The position numbers were made by a program, and so were the translations under genes. From positions 1 to 10,151 of the forward strand of contig JAEZFY010000009.1 of assembly GCA_023417265.1 (NCBI GenBank): a DNA stretch of 10,151 bases. Direction: 5' to 3'. The notes below the pieces were generated by a model. It was given only the letters and a program-made list of their open reading frames with translations. It searched no databases and was not told the DNA's origin. The DNA comes from Actinomycetes bacterium (GTDB taxonomy: Bacteria > Actinomycetota > Acidimicrobiia > Acidimicrobiales > Ilumatobacteraceae). Each line of letters starts with the position of its first letter. The stretch's first letter is position 1. Positions 1 to 5,848 of this stretch are shown in pieces.

Positions 1-692
1 CCCAACGCGGCGCACAGCCCTTCCTTCCAGGGCTGCCCGCGGGGCACGTCGGGCCATGCCGCCAGGCCGAGCGCTTTCGGGCGGATGCCCGCCCACACGT
101 CGACGAACGGGTGCCCGGTGACGAGCACGTGGGCCGAGTCGACCTGGGCGGCGAGGCGGCTCTCCTTCGAGCCGGCGACGAGGTGATCGAGCAGCACGCC
201 GAGCCGGCGCTGCGGGCTCGGGGCGAACGCCCGCACCGCGGCGGCGAGGTCGTCGGCTCCGTGCATCGGCTCGACGACGATGCCGAGCTCGCGCAGGTCG
301 TCGCCCCACACGTGCTCGACCAGCTCGGCGTCGTGCTTGCCTTCGACCCAGATCCGGCTCGCCTGGGCGACACGGGCGCCGGCGCCGGGGTCGGCCGCGA
401 TCGAACCCGACGCGGTGACCCGCTGGCTCGCCGTCGGTTGGGCCTTGGGGCGTACCAGCGTGACCGGCTTACCGTCGATGAGGAACGCCCCCGGCGTCCA
501 GGTGAAGTGGCGCAGGTGCTGGCGCCGGTCGCGCAACGTCACCGCCTCGGCGTTCCAGCGCACGATGTCACCGACGAAGCCACTCGAACGGTGCTCGACG
601 ACCAGCCCGTTCGCCACCGTCACCTCGGGGTAGGCGATGGGGCGTCGCGCGGCGGCGTACTCCTCGAGGATGTCGCGGGGTCCCGACGGCAT
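1..692 (-). CDS. DUF3097 family protein (C-terminus cut by window edge)
   Basis: This is the first 230 codons of a minus-strand gene that runs off the left end. The ATG at 692-690 begins MPSGPRDILEEY, and an in-frame TGA lies five codons upstream, so this is the only plausible start; no clear Shine-Dalgarno is visible. The N-terminal part (about 20-80) is a small beta-rich segment (YPEVTVANGLVVEHRSSGFVGDIVRW). The core (about 111-230) carries RIWVEGKHDAELVE (113-126), VEPMHGADDL (140-149), LGVLLDHLVAGSKESRL (164-180), VTGHPFVDVW (191-200) and PRGQPWKEG (217-225). I recognise this pattern as the actinobacterial DUF3097 family, whose function is unknown. The E-G-K-x-D motif followed about 50 residues later by a hydrophobic strand ending in Asp and a G-x-K loop resembles the Toprim fold of RNase M5-like nucleases, although the usual DxD is reduced to D-H-L (169-171). 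That functional idea is inference. Family assignment is fairly sure. Confidence 0.85.
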   Translation of the reverse strand, partial: MPSGPRDILEEYAAARRPIAYPEVTVANGLVVEHRSSGFVGDIVRWNAEAVTLRDRRQHLRHFTWTPGAFLIDGKPVTLVRPKAQPTASQRVTASGSIAADPGAGARVAQASRIWVEGKHDAELVEHVWGDDLRELGIVVEPMHGADDLAAAVRAFAPSPQRRLGVLLDHLVAGSKESRLAAQVDSAHVLVTGHPFVDVWAGIRPKALGLAAWPDVPRGQPWKEGLCAAL

Positions 693-726
693 CCGTCGAG
701 CTTGCCATCACCGCCCCCCGCCCACA

Positions 727-759
727 CGTTTCATCGGGGGTCAGACCCCCGATGAAACG
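727..759. repeat. 33-bp near-perfect palindrome (REP-like hairpin)
   Basis: Two 16-base arms, CGTTTCATCGGGGGTC (727-742) and its exact reverse complement (744-759), flank a single A at 743. It sits 10 bp past the stop codon of the oxidase gene and about 35 bp upstream of the DUF3097 start, inside a 77-bp intergenic gap. As RNA from either strand it would form a very stable hairpin whose few innermost bases open as the loop. No U-tract follows on either strand. It could end the oxidase transcript, be a dispersed REP-type element, or bind a dimeric protein. The symmetry is seen directly; the role is inferred. Confidence 0.8.
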
Positions 760-769
760 GCGAGCAGCG

Positions 770-1924
770 TCAGGCGAAGCGGGCCAGCGCGAACGGGCTG
801 AGGTCGAAGGCCGGGGCGGCGTCGGTGGCGAGATCGGCGAGGACGGCCCCGAGTGTCGGGGTGTACTTGAAGCCGTGCCCGGAGCACGGCGACGCCAGCA
901 CGACATTGGCGTGTTCCGGGTGCCGGTCGATCAGGAAGTGCTCATCAGGCGTCTTCGTGTAGAGGCACGTGAGCGTGGATGCCACCGACCCGGAGGCGCC
1001 GGGGATGAACTGGTCGACCCACGCCCGCAGGCGCTCCACTTCGGCGTCGGTCACCGTGCGGTCGACCGCGTCCGGGTCGGTGGGCGTGCCGCTCGTGCCG
1101 ACTTTGAGGCCCTCACCGGCGACCGCCGGGATGCCGTACATGCCGCCGCGCAGCGCCGGTGTGCCGGGCAGCTCGTCGGCGGCACCGTCGTCGATCAGGA
1201 ACGCCGGCATGCGCGCCGGGCCGTGGAGCTCGCGGTCGGCGGGTTCGAACGAAACGTTGACGACCCGGTGGGCGACGAGCGGCAGGTGCAGCTCGGCGGC
1301 CAGCCGGCCGGTCCACGCGCCCGCGGTGATCACGAGACGTTCCGCCTCGTACACACCCTTCGCGGTGGTGACCGCGACGCGCCCGTGGCCGCCCTGCCAG
1401 TCGAGCACCGGTTCGTCGAAGCGCAACTCGGCGCCGCGCTCCACCGCCCGCGCCTGTAGGGCGGCCACCCCCCGGCTGGCGTACACGAACCCGGCGTCGG
1501 CCTCGAACACCGCCGTGAAGCCATCCGGCACGGCGAACGCCGGGAAACGCTGCATCGTCGCCTGCGGGTCGAGCGTGTCGTACGCCAGGCCGTGGGCGTC
1601 GGCCGAGCTGCGGAACGCGTCGAGCAACTGCGAGCCCGGTTGGGCGATCCGCAGCACGCCGCTGCGGACGAGCAGTTCGGCACCGGTGTCGGCGCCGAGC
1701 GCATCCCACCGGGCGATCGCGTCGACGGCGAGCGGCACGTAGAACGGGGCCTCCTCGATCGCCCGGCGCACGATCCGGGTCGCCCCGTGCGACGAACCGT
1801 TGGTGTGGCCTGGGGCGAACGCTTCGAGCCCGATCACCGTGTGCCCGCGCCCGGCCAGTGCATCGGCAGTGGCGCTCCCCATCGCCCCCAACCCGACCAC
1901 GATCACGTCCGCCCGCAAACTCAC
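770..1924 (-). CDS. solA: FAD-dependent monomeric sarcosine oxidase / N-methyl-L-tryptophan oxidase-like protein
   Basis: This 384-residue flavoprotein belongs to the DAO/GlpO amine-oxidase superfamily. It would oxidise an N-methylated or secondary amino acid with O2, giving H2O2, in the cytoplasm. The N-terminal dinucleotide fold has the GLGAMGSA motif (11-18), followed by a GLE strand end (32-34) and SSHGATRIVRR (44-54). The latter matches the monomeric sarcosine oxidase segment with flavin- and substrate-contacting arginines (here Arg50 and Arg53). GEGLKVG (270-276) supplies a Lys274 equivalent to the oxygen-activating lysine of that enzyme. The C-terminal CLYTKTPDEHF (320-330) places Cys320 where the family attaches FAD covalently, and SGHGFKY (348-354) matches the substrate-carboxylate loop. 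The length is normal. The start is GTG (1924-1922) with no Shine-Dalgarno but a -10-like box 7 nt upstream. The family is near certain; the substrate (sarcosine, N-methyltryptophan, pipecolate or another) is not, so the symbol is provisional. Confidence 0.9.
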   Translation of the reverse strand: MSLRADVIVVGLGAMGSATADALAGRGHTVIGLEAFAPGHTNGSSHGATRIVRRAIEEAPFYVPLAVDAIARWDALGADTGAELLVRSGVLRIAQPGSQLLDAFRSSADAHGLAYDTLDPQATMQRFPAFAVPDGFTAVFEADAGFVYASRGVAALQARAVERGAELRFDEPVLDWQGGHGRVAVTTAKGVYEAERLVITAGAWTGRLAAELHLPLVAHRVVNVSFEPADRELHGPARMPAFLIDDGAADELPGTPALRGGMYGIPAVAGEGLKVGTSGTPTDPDAVDRTVTDAEVERLRAWVDQFIPGASGSVASTLTCLYTKTPDEHFLIDRHPEHANVVLASPCSGHGFKYTPTLGAVLADLATDAAPAFDLSPFALARFA

Positions 1925-1939
1925 GACACGGATTGTGTC
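1925..1939 (-). promoter_or_regulatory. Candidate leaderless promoter and small inverted repeat upstream of the oxidase gene
   Basis: On the minus strand CACAAT (1937-1932) lies 7 nt before the GTG start. This matches the TANNNT -10 spacing seen at other genes here, except for C at the first position. The same bases form an inverted repeat, GACAC-N5-GTGTC (1925-1939), with perfect 5-bp arms that would cover the -10 and initiation region. It could be a small operator, but arms this short also arise by chance. Confidence 0.35.
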
Positions 1940-1972
1940 AGGCGAGACCGGGCGCCGCCGCCGACCAGTGCC

Positions 1973-1993
1973 CGGCGAGCACTCCGCTCGCCG
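1973..1993 (-). terminator. GC-rich hairpin directly after the tryptophan-rich hypothetical gene
   Basis: CGGCGAGC (1973-1980), a 5-nt loop, and GCTCGCCG (1986-1993) make a perfect 8-bp stem that abuts the stop codon (1994-1996) of the minus-strand gene. There is no U-tract after it, as is common for terminator-like hairpins in high-GC actinobacteria. It separates the hypothetical gene from the oxidase gene and so argues against one operon. Termination itself is inferred. Confidence 0.5.
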
Positions 1994-2635
1994 CTATCCG
2001 TTGCGGGAGTGCCAGCCGGTGGGGGTCAGGACCCAGTCGGTGTGGGTGCCGTCGGGGAACGCGAACGGGACCCGCAGGCCGGTGTGAGCGCGCGCCGGGG
2101 CGAGCGCGAGCGGGCCGAGCGGGTCGATCGCCCAGCGGCGCCAGCGGCGGGCGGGCACCTCACTGATCTCGATGTGCGGCCGGTCGAGCAGCTCGATCAG
2201 CCCGTGTGCCACGCCGTCCTGCACGAACCCGCCAGCGATCAGCACGGGCCGCCGCGTTGCGTACCACTCGATGTCGGAGGCGATCGGCGTCACCATCCCG
2301 TAGCCGCGGCCGAGCGCCTCGCCGGGATCGTCGAGGGCGACGGCGTGGGCCTCGTTGCCCACCGTCCATTGTTCGAGCGCGGCGACGCAGTGGTGCTCGG
2401 CCCACATCTCGGGGGCCTTGACGACGAACGGGTCGGTGCGCACCTGCACGTCCCACTCGGTGACCTGCAGCAACGGGTGCCCGGCCTGCACGAGCCCGAA
2501 CCAGTACCAGCTGCGGCGCCCGTACAAGCGGTGACCCGACACCAGCCCGGCCGAGCCGTCGGGCGCCCACGCTGCGAACACCCACTCGTCGCAGTGCCCG
2601 GCGTGCGGGAACTCGTCGGACGGGTCGATCGGCAC
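1994..2635 (-). CDS. Conserved tryptophan-rich protein of unknown function (actinobacterial type)
   Basis: This is a 213-residue soluble protein with no signal peptide or membrane span. The GTG at 2635-2633 (MPIDPSDEFPHAG) is the only sensible start: no in-frame ATG exists before residue 78, and a TACCGT box sits exactly 7 nt upstream. Twelve tryptophans (5.6%) are spread along the chain, in DEWVFAAW (16-23), RSWYWFGL (41-48), VTEWDV (58-63), APEMWAEHHC (74-83), EQWTVGNEA (89-97), DIEWYAT (121-127) and DWVLTPTGW (200-208). The alternating aromatic/polar pattern suggests a mainly beta fold. The opening DEWVFAAWAPDGSAG is faintly like the AttH/CrtC lipocalin-type hydrophobic-ligand proteins, but this is a weak impression. 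I recall similar unnamed proteins from Acidimicrobiia. It is divergent from the sterol-carrier gene with only 45 bp between starts, which hints at, but does not prove, a shared lipid-related role. Confidence 0.8.
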   Translation of the reverse strand: MPIDPSDEFPHAGHCDEWVFAAWAPDGSAGLVSGHRLYGRRSWYWFGLVQAGHPLLQVTEWDVQVRTDPFVVKAPEMWAEHHCVAALEQWTVGNEAHAVALDDPGEALGRGYGMVTPIASDIEWYATRRPVLIAGGFVQDGVAHGLIELLDRPHIEISEVPARRWRRWAIDPLGPLALAPARAHTGLRVPFAFPDGTHTDWVLTPTGWHSRNG

Positions 2636-2642
2636 GGCCGGG

Positions 2643-2648
2643 ACGGTA
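2643..2648 (-). promoter_or_regulatory. Leaderless-type -10 box (TACCGT) for the minus-strand hypothetical gene
   Basis: TACCGT fits the actinobacterial TANNNT -10 consensus and ends 7 nt before the GTG, so transcription would begin at or next to the start codon. No Shine-Dalgarno precedes the GTG and no recognisable -35 is present. The 17-nt-spaced -35 position (2666-2671) would overlap the -10 of the divergent gene. Confidence 0.5.
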
Positions 2649-2667
2649 CCCGGGCCGCCGCCGCGCC

Positions 2668-2673
2668 TAGCCT
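2668..2673 (+). promoter_or_regulatory. Leaderless-type -10 box (TAGCCT) for the sterol-carrier gene
   Basis: TAGCCT matches TANNNT and is followed by exactly 7 nt (GCCGGGC) and then the GTG start of the SCP2 gene, leaving no room for a normal leader or Shine-Dalgarno. The corresponding -35 position (about 2645-2650, GGTACC) has no TTGAC-like sequence and overlaps the opposing -10 box. Confidence 0.5.
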
Positions 2674-2680
2674 GCCGGGC

Positions 2681-3082
2681 GTGAGCGACACGATCCGCTA
2701 CCTGAGCCTCGCGTGGATCCGCGAGCTCACCCGCGAGGTTGCCGACAGCGACGAGCTCGCCAAGCTCGCCGGCGAGCACACGATCGGCGTGACCCAGGTC
2801 GTCACCGACGGCCCCGAAGGTGACGTCACCTATCACCTCCAGGTCGGCGACGGGGCCGCCACGTTCGGGGCCGGCCCGGCCGACCCCGAGCACGTGCGCA
2901 TGGAGCAGTCGTGGGACACCGCGGTCGGTGTCGCCACCGGCAGCCTCAACGCCCAACAGGCGTTCATCACCGGGCAGATCCGCCTCGCCGGCGACCAGGC
3001 CAAGTTGATGGAGAGCCAACCCGTGTTCGCGGCCCTCGACGCGGTGTTCGCCAGCGTGCGCCAGCGCACCCGGTACGAGTAG
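2681..3082 (+). CDS. SCP2 sterol-binding domain protein (stand-alone)
   Basis: This 133-residue protein consists of little more than one SCP2-like (sterol carrier protein 2) domain, a fold with a hydrophobic tunnel that binds lipids, sterols or acyl-CoA. After an N-terminal helical lead (SLAWIRELTREVADS, 9-23) comes a beta sheet (TIGVTQVVTDGPEGDVTYHL, 34-53, then ATFGAG, 60-65). The typical C-terminal half follows: HVRMEQSWDTAVGVATGSLN (71-90), then AQQAFITGQIRLAGDQAKL (91-109), in which the F-x-x-G-x-I-R-L-x-G-D element is the hallmark of the family. The final helix is about 113-128. There is no signal peptide, so it is cytoplasmic. The GTG start is chosen from the upstream -10 box and the natural N-terminus MSDTIRYLS. 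It lies 15 bp before the DNA glycosylase gene and is probably co-transcribed with it. The natural ligand cannot be told from the sequence. Confidence 0.85.
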   Translation: MSDTIRYLSLAWIRELTREVADSDELAKLAGEHTIGVTQVVTDGPEGDVTYHLQVGDGAATFGAGPADPEHVRMEQSWDTAVGVATGSLNAQQAFITGQIRLAGDQAKLMESQPVFAALDAVFASVRQRTRYE

Positions 3083-3084
3083 AC

Positions 3085-3090
3085 GGACGG
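3085..3090 (+). promoter_or_regulatory. Shine-Dalgarno-like GGACGG for the glycosylase GTG start
   Basis: GGACGG lies 7 nt before the GTG at 3098, immediately after the SCP2 stop codon. Its presence here contrasts with the Shine-Dalgarno-free, leaderless-looking starts of first genes in the window. It supports the glycosylase being the second gene of a transcript. Confidence 0.45.
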
Positions 3091-3097
3091 CGGCGGC

Positions 3098-3940
3098 GTG
3101 CCCGAGTTGCCCGAGGTCCAGGCGCACGCCGAGCGGCTCACCGAGGACTTCTCCGGGCTCGAACTCGAGCGCTTCCAAGCGATCAAGTTCACGGCCCTGC
3201 GCACGGTCGTGCCGCGGCCCGAGGACGCGTACGGGCATCCGTTGCTGCGGGTCGGGCGGCGCGGCAAGTACCTGCTGCTCGAGTTCGCCCCGGTGACGTT
3301 CGCGGTCCATCTGATGCAGGGTGGGCGGCTGCTCGTGGACGCCAAGAAGTCGGCCAAGCCGCGCGGCGGGCAGGCCCGGTTCGTGTTCGCCGGTGACGTG
3401 CCGGCGCTGCTGCTCACCGAGCAGGGCACCGAACGACGCGCGGGCGTGTGGGCGCTCGACCCGGCTACCGCCTTGACCACACCGCCGCTCGACACGCTCG
3501 GCCCCGAGGCCAACGGGATCACCGCCGAGGTGCTGCTCGAACGGTTCGCCCTGAAGAACCAGCGCCTCCACGGCTTCCTGCGCGACCAGCGCATGCTCGC
3601 CGGGCTCGGCCGCCTGCTCGCCAACGAGATCTGCCACGCCGCCCGGTTGAGCCCGTTCGCGATGACCGGGTCGCTCGGCCGCGACGGCGCCCGCACCGTG
3701 GCGGACGCGATCGCGGCGTGCATCGCCGAGGGCCTCGCCTACGAGCGCACGCGTCCCGACATGAGCAGTTCCAAGGATCGCCCGGCGGCGATGCACGGGC
3801 GCACCGGCGCGGCATGCCCGGTGTGCGCCGACACGGTGCGCGCGGTGGAGTACTCGGGCTACACCGTCAACTACTGCCCCACCTGCCAGACCGGCGGCAA
3901 GATCCTCGCCGACAACACCACCAGCAAGTTCCTGAAGTAG
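3098..3940 (+). CDS. Fpg/Nei family DNA glycosylase (formamidopyrimidine/oxidised base repair)
   Basis: This is a bifunctional base-excision repair enzyme of 280 residues, the usual family length. The GTG start gives MPELPEV: after Met removal, the N-terminal Pro is the Schiff-base nucleophile and the following Glu the second catalytic residue. The conserved Lys57 lies in GRRGKYLLLEF (53-63), and HLMQGGRLL (71-79) follows. The H2TH region spans about 135-185 with LRDQRMLAGLGRLLANEICHAARLSPF (161-187). A C-terminal C4 zinc finger uses Cys240, Cys243, Cys260 and Cys263. Two usual DNA-contact residues differ. The Asn of the canonical GIGN is Arg172 (GLGR), and the zinc-finger hairpin Arg of the usual G-R-T/S-T is Tyr255 (SGYT). 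My recollection is that actinobacterial Fpg/Nei paralogues carry such changes, so lesion preference may differ from classical MutM. Enzyme class is very sure; the Fpg versus Nei subtype is open, so no symbol is given. Confidence 0.93.
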   Translation: MPELPEVQAHAERLTEDFSGLELERFQAIKFTALRTVVPRPEDAYGHPLLRVGRRGKYLLLEFAPVTFAVHLMQGGRLLVDAKKSAKPRGGQARFVFAGDVPALLLTEQGTERRAGVWALDPATALTTPPLDTLGPEANGITAEVLLERFALKNQRLHGFLRDQRMLAGLGRLLANEICHAARLSPFAMTGSLGRDGARTVADAIAACIAEGLAYERTRPDMSSSKDRPAAMHGRTGAACPVCADTVRAVEYSGYTVNYCPTCQTGGKILADNTTSKFLK

Positions 3941-4002
3941 CGGAGAACGGCGCGCCACCCGTCGCGGCCGAAATTCGACGACGCGGAGACACCGGCGTTC
4001 CG

Positions 4003-4008
4003 TACGGT
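4003..4008 (+). promoter_or_regulatory. Leaderless-type -10 box (TACGGT) for the secreted protein gene
   Basis: TACGGT fits TANNNT and ends 6 nt before the ATG at 4015, with no Shine-Dalgarno between. This supports the 4015 start over the internal ATG at 4063 and indicates a promoter independent of the upstream glycosylase gene. No clear -35 is seen. Confidence 0.45.
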
Positions 4009-4014
4009 TCGGCG

Positions 4015-4968
4015 ATGGAGCGAAGCACGCTGCGCCCGGGTGCCGCATCGCGCGGCCGGTGGATGACGATCGGCGCAGTGATCGCCGTCGCGGTCGGTGG
4101 GTGGGGGTTCGCCCGGGCGAGTACCCCGGCCGCCTCGGCGGCGTACCGAGCGATCACGCCGTGCCGGCTGGTCGACACCCGCCCGGCACCCGACACGGTC
4201 GGGCTGCGCGCCACCGCGCTCGGCCCGACCGACACGTTCACCGTGGACGGCTGGGGTGAACACGGCAACTGCGACTTGCCGGCCGGCACCACTGCGCTGG
4301 CCGTCAACGCCACCGCCGTCGACGCGACCGCGCTCACGTACCTGACGTTCTTCCCAGCCGGGGCCGAACGCCCGAAGGCGTCGAGCCTCAATCCGGCGCC
4401 GGGCACCCCGCCCACACCGAACGCCGTGAACATCACGCTCGCCGCCGACGGTCGCTTCTCGGTGTTCAACCTGGCGGGCTCGGTCCACCTGATCATCGAC
4501 GTGGTCGGCGTGTACGCCCCGCCGGTCCGGGCCGACGCGTCGCTGACCCTCGACGCCTACACCGAGTTCACCGTGTCGACGTCCTCCAACCTCACCACCC
4601 CGCGCGAGGTCAACAACTCGTACTGCGTCCGCGGCACCCCCCACAACGGCAGCGCCGCCGGCCTGTGGGCATCAGCGCCGCTCCCCGCCGGAGCGATCGT
4701 GACGTCGCTGACGATCAGTACGACGGCGACCACCGCGCAGCCGTACACGTTCACGGCGAGCATCGCCGGCGCATCCCCGAGGTCGCTCGCCACATCGGGC
4801 GCCCAGCCGTTGTCGAGCGGCCCCGGCCAGACGACACACACGTTCGCGATCGACAGCCAGACCCCGATCGCCGACGGCGAATCCGTGCGCCTGTTCTTCC
4901 ACTCGTGGGTCGCGTCGGGCAGCGCCTACTTGTGCGGGGTCACGATCAGGTACTCGCTCCCCGGCTGA
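4015..4968 (+). CDS. Secreted or surface protein with an actinobacterial 'CRLVDTR' beta-domain
   Basis: This 317-residue exported protein starts with a basic n-region (MERSTLRPGAASRGRW), then a hydrophobic core (about 17-33, MTIGAVIAVAVGGWGFA) and a likely signal peptidase site after ASA (40-42). There is no twin-arginine motif. Residues about 44-168 form a beta-rich module with ITPCRLVDTRP (47-57), ALAVNATAVDA (94-104), YLTFFPAG (109-116), SSLN (123-126), NAVNITLAADGRFSVFN (136-152) and VHLIIDVVGVY (157-167). I recognise this module from many actinobacterial extracellular proteins, often repeated or attached to other domains; its role is unknown to me. The C-terminal part (about 172-317) is Ser/Thr-rich and beta-like, with no recognised catalytic motif. 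The mature chain has four cysteines (50, 86, 204, 307), plausibly two disulfides. The gene converges on the SMP-30-like gene, 25 bp away. The start at 4015 keeps the basic n-region. A structural or adhesive role is only a guess. Confidence 0.8.
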   Translation: MERSTLRPGAASRGRWMTIGAVIAVAVGGWGFARASTPAASAAYRAITPCRLVDTRPAPDTVGLRATALGPTDTFTVDGWGEHGNCDLPAGTTALAVNATAVDATALTYLTFFPAGAERPKASSLNPAPGTPPTPNAVNITLAADGRFSVFNLAGSVHLIIDVVGVYAPPVRADASLTLDAYTEFTVSTSSNLTTPREVNNSYCVRGTPHNGSAAGLWASAPLPAGAIVTSLTISTTATTAQPYTFTASIAGASPRSLATSGAQPLSSGPGQTTHTFAIDSQTPIADGESVRLFFHSWVASGSAYLCGVTIRYSLPG

Positions 4969-4993
4969 TCCGCCCGGCAACAGCCCACCGGCG

Positions 4994-5848
4994 TCAGCCG
5001 GCGAACGGGCGCACCGGTTGGCCGCGCACGCCGACCTCGGCGACGAACAGCGAGCCGGCGGCCGGCTCCTCGCCGGGCTCGAGGCCTTCCCGCGAGGTGG
5101 TGATGTAGAGCTGGTCGAGGTGCTCGCCGCCGAGCGTGCAGGCGGTGACCTTGGCGACCGGGAGTTCGACCACCGCGTCGAGCGTTCCGTCGGCGCTGTA
5201 GCGCCGCACCGCGCCACCGCGATGGAGCGCCACCCACACGCCACCTTCGCTGTCGACGGTGAGGCCGTCGGGACGCCCGGCCGCGGGTTCGATGTGCACG
5301 AACGGGCGACGGTTGGTGAGGCCGGCGTCACGGTCGTAGTCGAACACGTCGACGCGCATCGTCTCGGTGTCGTTGTAGAACGCGCGGGTGCCGTCGGGGC
5401 TCCAGTCGAGTCCGTTCGAGATCGTCACGCCGGTGAGCACCGTGTGCACCGCACCGTCCGGATCGAGCCGGTGGACGGTGCCGGCACCGGGCACGCGGTC
5501 GTAGCTCATCGAGCCGCAATAGAAGCGTCCCTCAGGGTCGCAGCCGCCCTCGTTCATGCGGATCCGCCGCTCGGCACCCCACAGCGGCTCGAGCGCCGTC
5601 ACCTCGCCGGAGGCGTCCTCCAGGGCGAACCCGCGCTCGATGCCGAGCACCGCCCCGCCGGCGTGGCGCGGCCGCACGGCGGCGGCCACCGGCGAGCCGA
5701 CGTGGTGGCGATCGACGCCGCCGTCGGGGCGCAACGTGAGCACGTCGCCGGCGAGCATGTCGACCCAGCGCAACCCGCCCCACGCCGGCGACCACACGGG
5801 CCCTTCGGCGTGATAGGCGACGGAATCGGTGATGCGTTCGGCGTGCAT
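4994..5848 (-). CDS. SMP-30/gluconolactonase/LRE-like beta-propeller lactonase
   Basis: This 284-residue protein is the normal size for the SMP-30/gluconolactonase family, six-bladed beta-propellers that hydrolyse sugar lactones with one divalent metal. The three metal ligands can be placed: Glu15 in YHAEGPVW (12-19), Asn145 in TISNGLDWSPDG (142-153) and Asp194 in GRPDGLTVDSEGGVWVA (191-207). Substrate-contact residues correspond to Arg97 and Asn99 in RIRMNEGGCDPEGRFYCGSM (95-114). Blade repeats of the type G-x-V-x-R-L-x-P-D-G are visible. No signal peptide is seen, so it is cytoplasmic. The ATG at 5848 is preceded by GAGAG-rich sequence on the minus strand that could serve as a weak ribosome site. 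It is divergent from the catalase gene and convergent with the secreted protein gene. A lactonase is likely; the true substrate (gluconolactone or another sugar lactone) is not determinable here. Confidence 0.9.
   Translation of the reverse strand: MHAERITDSVAYHAEGPVWSPAWGGLRWVDMLAGDVLTLRPDGGVDRHHVGSPVAAAVRPRHAGGAVLGIERGFALEDASGEVTALEPLWGAERRIRMNEGGCDPEGRFYCGSMSYDRVPGAGTVHRLDPDGAVHTVLTGVTISNGLDWSPDGTRAFYNDTETMRVDVFDYDRDAGLTNRRPFVHIEPAAGRPDGLTVDSEGGVWVALHRGGAVRRYSADGTLDAVVELPVAKVTACTLGGEHLDQLYITTSREGLEPGEEPAAGSLFVAEVGVRGQPVRPFAG

Noticed and set aside
111..755. Plus-strand 214-codon frame opposite the DUF3097 gene
   Set aside because: It is a shadow of the recognisable minus-strand DUF3097 protein.
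2023..2034. GGGTC-AG-GACCC, a second site resembling the core of the 727-759 palindrome
   Set aside because: It lies inside the conserved C-terminal coding sequence of the hypothetical gene (encoding DWVLTPTG), lacks the outer arms, and is short enough to be chance.
1592..2680. Upstream extension of the plus-strand frame that contains the SCP2 gene
   Set aside because: It is antisense to the oxidase and hypothetical genes and has no protein-like motifs. The SCP2 domain length and promoter box fit the GTG at 2681.
3448..4014. Upstream extension of the secreted protein frame over the glycosylase gene
   Set aside because: It is an out-of-frame shadow of the glycosylase. The signal peptide and promoter box place the start at 4015.
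2646..4048. Upstream extension of the minus-strand frame that ends at 1994 (684 codons in all)
   Set aside because: Only the part from 2635 down looks like protein. The upstream part is antisense to the SCP2 and glycosylase genes, and a good GTG with a -10 box marks the real start.
4988..5001. CCGGC-GTCA-GCCGG hairpin at the convergent gene ends, as a bidirectional terminator
   Set aside because: A 5-bp stem that overlaps the lactonase stop codon, with no U-tract, is too weak to claim in such GC-rich sequence.
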